From Natronospirillum sp965602035 (GTDB lineage Bacteria > Pseudomonadota > Gammaproteobacteria > Pseudomonadales > Natronospirillaceae): a DNA stretch of 64,000 nucleotides. Positions 61,106 through 64,000 of the stretch are shown here, piece after piece (position 1 is the stretch's first letter; each line of letters starts with the position of its first letter). Both the position numbers and the translations under genes were made by a program. The stretch covers positions 1,612,001-1,676,000 of the forward strand of contig OZ271919.1 of assembly GCA_965602035.1 (NCBI GenBank), read 5' to 3'. Below the pieces are notes generated by a model. It was not told where the DNA came from. It searched no databases and saw nothing but the letters and a program-made list of their open reading frames with translations.

Positions 61106-63537
61106 AACAATGGCTGACCATTCAGGCGACGCTGGCCAGCCACTGGCGGCGACACCCGATTCAGACGGTGGTGTTCCTGCTGGGGCTGGCCCTGGCCACA
61201 GCGCTCTGGAGTGGTGTACAGGCACTGAACGAGCAGGCCCGAACCAGTTACGACCGCGCCGCCGGCCTGTTTGATGGCGCGGCATTGCCCTACCTGACGG
61301 CGGCCGCAGGGGGTAACCTGCCAGACAGCCTGTTCGGTGATCTGCGTCGCGAAGGCTGGCCAGTATCCCCTGTACTGGAGGGCACACTCACCGTTGACGG
61401 ACAGCAATACAGGATTCTGGGTATCGACCCCGTCAGCCTGCCTGCAGAAGCATCAGCCGCTCAGGCGGTATCGACGTCAGATTTTTTGCTGGCTGATTTT
61501 CTGAAACCCCCGGGAATAATGCTGACCGCGCCCGAGGGGCCGAAGCAATGGCCCGACGATACGGTTGGCATGCCGGAATTGCATCCTCACACGGCGATTC
61601 CGGCAGGCACTCTGATCACCGACATCGGCGTCGCTCAGCAGCTGCTAGACCAACCCGACAGACTGACCCGTCTGCTCGTTCCAGTTGATTTCGCGCGATC
61701 CCGACCGCTTCCCGCATCGCTTCGGTCCCGTCTTGTCTGGGAGCAGAGCCAGAGCAGTGGCGAACTGAACCGATTGACCGACAGCTTTCACCTGAACCTG
61801 ACCGCGCTCGGTCTGCTTGCATTCTCGGTCGGCCTGATGATCGTGCACAGCGCGACCGGGTTGACGTTTCACCAACGGACCGGGTTACTGCGCACCCTTC
61901 GTGCCTGTGGTGTCAGTCAGCGGCAACTCTCGGCGGCTCTGATTATTGAGGTCGTTATTGCTGCCTTATTGGCCGGTCTGGCCGGACTGCTGCTGGGGCG
62001 CCAGGTTGCTTCGCTGCTGCTTCCCGACGTGGCGGCCAGCCTGCGTGGACTCTATAACGCGCCGGTGAGCGCAACACTTTCTCTGTCGCCGGTCTGGTGG
62101 ATGAGCGGCCTTGCCATGAGCATGCTGGGCGCTGGGACCGCCACCGGAGCCCACCTGTGGCAGGCGGCCCGAGCACCGGTGCTGGCGCGCCAGGAAAACC
62201 TGGCCGCGATACATGCCCGGGGGTTGCGTCTGCAGTCGGCCATCGGCGCCGTCATGATGGCTGGCGGTGCGATGACGCTGTATCTGGCCAACAGCCTGTT
62301 ACTCGCATTTTGCGCGCTCGCCGCTCTGTTGCTGGGTTCGGCTCTGATCCTGCCGGCGATTCTGGGCAGATTGCTCCAGGCCGGCCTTCCCCTCGCCCGG
62401 GGACCAGTCAGCCAGTGGTTCTGGGCCGAAGCGCGTCAACAAATGTCCGGTCTGTCACTGGCCTTGATGGCGCTGTTACTGGCATTGTGCGCGAACATCG
62501 GCGTCGGCGGTATGGTTGAAGGCTTTCGTCTGACCTTTACGGATTGGCTCGATCAGCGTCTGGCTGCAGAGATTTATCTGATCGCGGAGAATCAGGAGCA
62601 GGCGGACCAGATGGCGCACTGGGCCGAACGACAGGACGACATTGACGCCGTGTTGCCCTTCCTTGAGGCCGACGCCCGCTTTGGTGACTGGCCACTCGAG
62701 ATTGTGGGTCTGCAGCGTCACCCGACCTACGAACGCTTCTGGCCTATGCGCCAATCCCGGCCGGGCGCCTGGGAGCGATTTGCGGCCGGCACGGGGGCGC
62801 TGATCAGTGAACAGATGGCGAATCACCATGGGTTATCAGTGGGTCAGACTATACAGCTGGACCTCGGTTCGGAACCCTGGACGCTGAACATAGAAGGCAT
62901 CTACGCCGATTACGGTAACCCCATACCGGAAATACGCGTGGCCGTGAACATGCTGGAACAGCGCTATCGAGGCGCAATGCAACGCGGCTATCATGTGCGC
63001 ACGGATGAGGAGAATGCCGAAGCGCTGGTGGCACGGGCACGTACGGCGTTGAATCTGTCGCCACGTGCCGCAATTGACCAGGCTTCGCTCAAACAGTTTT
63101 CCAGCCAACTGTTTGAACGCACCTTTCTGGTGACCGGCGCCATCAATACCCTGACTCTGGGTGTTGCGGGTATCGCTCTGTTCACCAACCTTCTCACACT
63201 CACGCAATCCCGCCTGCCCCGACTCGCACCGCCATGGGCCATGGGCGTCGGCCGGCGCCGGTTGGTACTGCTTGAATGGCTGCGCACGCTCTGGCTGGCG
63301 GCACTCACGGTTATTCTCGCCATCCCGCTTGGGCTGATGCTGTGCTGGGCATTGGTTGCCCGTATCAACGTCGAAGCATTCGGCTGGCGATTACCCATGT
63401 ATCTGTTTCCCGAACAATGGGTCATTCTGGGTGTGCTCGCCCTGGGGGTAACTGTGCTGGCCACCGCCCTGCCGGCATGGCGTCTGAGTCGGGTTCCGGC
63501 CGGCCAGTGGGTGCGCGTATTTGCAGCGGAGGAATAG
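61102..63537 (+). CDS. FtsX-like ABC transporter permease
   Basis: This 811-residue permease has two FtsX-type halves: an N-terminal helix, a large periplasmic domain, three helices near 240-370, then a second set with the last helices at about 690-800. The pairing with a LolD-like ATPase and an exported lipocalin-like lipoprotein (next gene) suggests lipid or lipoprotein export or mechanotransmission rather than uptake. Its stop shares one base with the next GTG start. Confidence 0.9.
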   Translation: MKQWLTIQATLASHWRRHPIQTVVFLLGLALATALWSGVQALNEQARTSYDRAAGLFDGAALPYLTAAAGGNLPDSLFGDLRREGWPVSPVLEGTLTVDGQQYRILGIDPVSLPAEASAAQAVSTSDFLLADFLKPPGIMLTAPEGPKQWPDDTVGMPELHPHTAIPAGTLITDIGVAQQLLDQPDRLTRLLVPVDFARSRPLPASLRSRLVWEQSQSSGELNRLTDSFHLNLTALGLLAFSVGLMIVHSATGLTFHQRTGLLRTLRACGVSQRQLSAALIIEVVIAALLAGLAGLLLGRQVASLLLPDVAASLRGLYNAPVSATLSLSPVWWMSGLAMSMLGAGTATGAHLWQAARAPVLARQENLAAIHARGLRLQSAIGAVMMAGGAMTLYLANSLLLAFCALAALLLGSALILPAILGRLLQAGLPLARGPVSQWFWAEARQQMSGLSLALMALLLALCANIGVGGMVEGFRLTFTDWLDQRLAAEIYLIAENQEQADQMAHWAERQDDIDAVLPFLEADARFGDWPLEIVGLQRHPTYERFWPMRQSRPGAWERFAAGTGALISEQMANHHGLSVGQTIQLDLGSEPWTLNIEGIYADYGNPIPEIRVAVNMLEQRYRGAMQRGYHVRTDEENAEALVARARTALNLSPRAAIDQASLKQFSSQLFERTFLVTGAINTLTLGVAGIALFTNLLTLTQSRLPRLAPPWAMGVGRRRLVLLEWLRTLWLAALTVILAIPLGLMLCWALVARINVEAFGWRLPMYLFPEQWVILGVLALGVTVLATALPAWRLSRVPAGQWVRVFAAEE

Positions 63538-64000
63538 TGACGTTACGACTGCTCATTTCTGGTCTGTTCATCGTCTGGGTAGCGGCTTGCAGCCCGCCGT
63601 CAGAGGCACCGGACGGGGACAGTGAAGCCGCAACCACATTGGGGTTCGCGGGTCTGGGTGCAAGCGCTGACGAATTCGCAGCGGTGGATCCCGGTGACCG
63701 GGTGCAGTTTCCGGAGGATCATGGTGCGCATCCCGGGTTTCGTATCGAATGGTGGTATGTGACGGCGAACCTCGTAGACGCCAGCGGCCTGCAGTACGGT
63801 GTGCAATGGACGCTGTTCCGACAGGCACTGAAGCCTTCCGACGACGTCCAGGCCGACGATGACTGGCACAACGGTCAGGTCTGGATGGCCCATGCCGCGC
63901 TCACCACCCCCGACAATCACTGGCACAGCGAGCGCTTCGCGCGAAGTGGTGGCGGCCAGGCCGGTGTATCTCTGGATACCGGTTTTGAGGCATGGCTCGA
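63537..64000 (+). CDS. Lipocalin-like (AttH/CrtC family) lipoprotein, partial
   Basis: The gene begins at GTG 63537 with GGAGG before it and runs off the right edge; 154 codons are visible. A lipoprotein signal ends at the lipobox VAACS (Cys about 18). The body has FPEDHGAHPGFRIEWWYVTANL and VQWTLFRQALKP, the AttH/carotenoid 1,2-hydratase (lipocalin-like) start. Such proteins often follow LolD/FtsX-type ABC genes; a hydrophobic ligand is likely but not known. Confidence 0.8.
   Translation, partial: MTLRLLISGLFIVWVAACSPPSEAPDGDSEAATTLGFAGLGASADEFAAVDPGDRVQFPEDHGAHPGFRIEWWYVTANLVDASGLQYGVQWTLFRQALKPSDDVQADDDWHNGQVWMAHAALTTPDNHWHSERFARSGGGQAGVSLDTGFEAWL

Overview
This 64 kb window reads as chromosomal DNA of a GC-rich, probably marine or halophilic gammaproteobacterium. 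The grpE-dnaK-dnaJ-dapB block, recN, fur, rnfH, ratA, smpB and ssrA, purU, a DksA paralogue, mnmH/selD and YqcC- and RatA-type genes are typical of that class. An ectoine hydrolase, a TAXI-type TRAP transporter and a sodium:neurotransmitter-type symporter fit a saline habitat. I cannot name the genus. There is no prophage, no CRISPR array and no intact insertion sequence, and nearly all of the window is coding.

Layout. 0-6.1 kb: TAXI-TRAP uptake genes, an AidB-like acyl-CoA dehydrogenase, a DUF1289 protein, and an extracytoplasmic redox pair (cytochrome b5/FMN-binding protein plus ferric-reductase-like flavoprotein). 6.2-11.5 kb: M14 carboxypeptidase, trpS, a LysR/pirin divergent pair, and two loci for small membrane proteins, one preceded by a glycine-rich peptide gene. 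11.6-13.5 kb: copper delivery to cytochrome oxidase (CtaG, PCuAC, SCO1). 13.7-19.5 kb: ectoine hydrolase, AEC permease, Rpn-type nuclease, hydrolase, porin. 20-30.1 kb: stress and housekeeping block (dapB, dnaJ, dnaK, grpE, recN, fur, rnfH, ratA, NSS symporter, smpB). A sigma-32-like promoter and a LexA box sit between grpE and recN. 30.3-31.2 kb: tmRNA followed by tandem repeats that copy its 3' end. 31.2-37.7 kb: glutamine amidotransferase, a MerR-regulated metal exporter, pyrC, and a DUF294/exonuclease pair. 37.7-44.2 kb: an unusual set of genes (phosphatase-like membrane enzyme, CDP-alcohol phosphotransferase, dehydrogenase, degenerate pterin synthase, methyltransferase, flippase-like membrane protein, RibD-type reductase) that may make a modified lipid or pterin-like product. 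44.2-53 kb: ZIP transporter, acyltransferase, a TetR gene with an early amber codon, a zinc-site-degenerate DksA, purU, sulfurtransferase-like protein, YqcC, thioesterase, a TrmB-like methyltransferase, cfa. 53.3-64 kb: Fe-S oxidoreductase, MFS permease, tRNA selenouridine genes mnmH and selD (the latter fused to a flavoprotein), nitroreductase, and an ABC exporter/lipocalin operon cut by the right edge.

A striking genome-wide feature is a REP-like family (GTAGGAGC plus imperfect palindrome) with about 26 copies in the window. In five genes (AEC permease, dnaJ, the glutamine amidotransferase, tetR, selD) the TAG stop codon is part of the REP terminus itself. The other observations most worth following are the tmRNA 3'-end tandem repeats, the small glycine-rich peptide/two-helix protein locus with its leader hairpin, a shared two-helix module in two small membrane proteins, and the degenerate pterin-synthase cluster.
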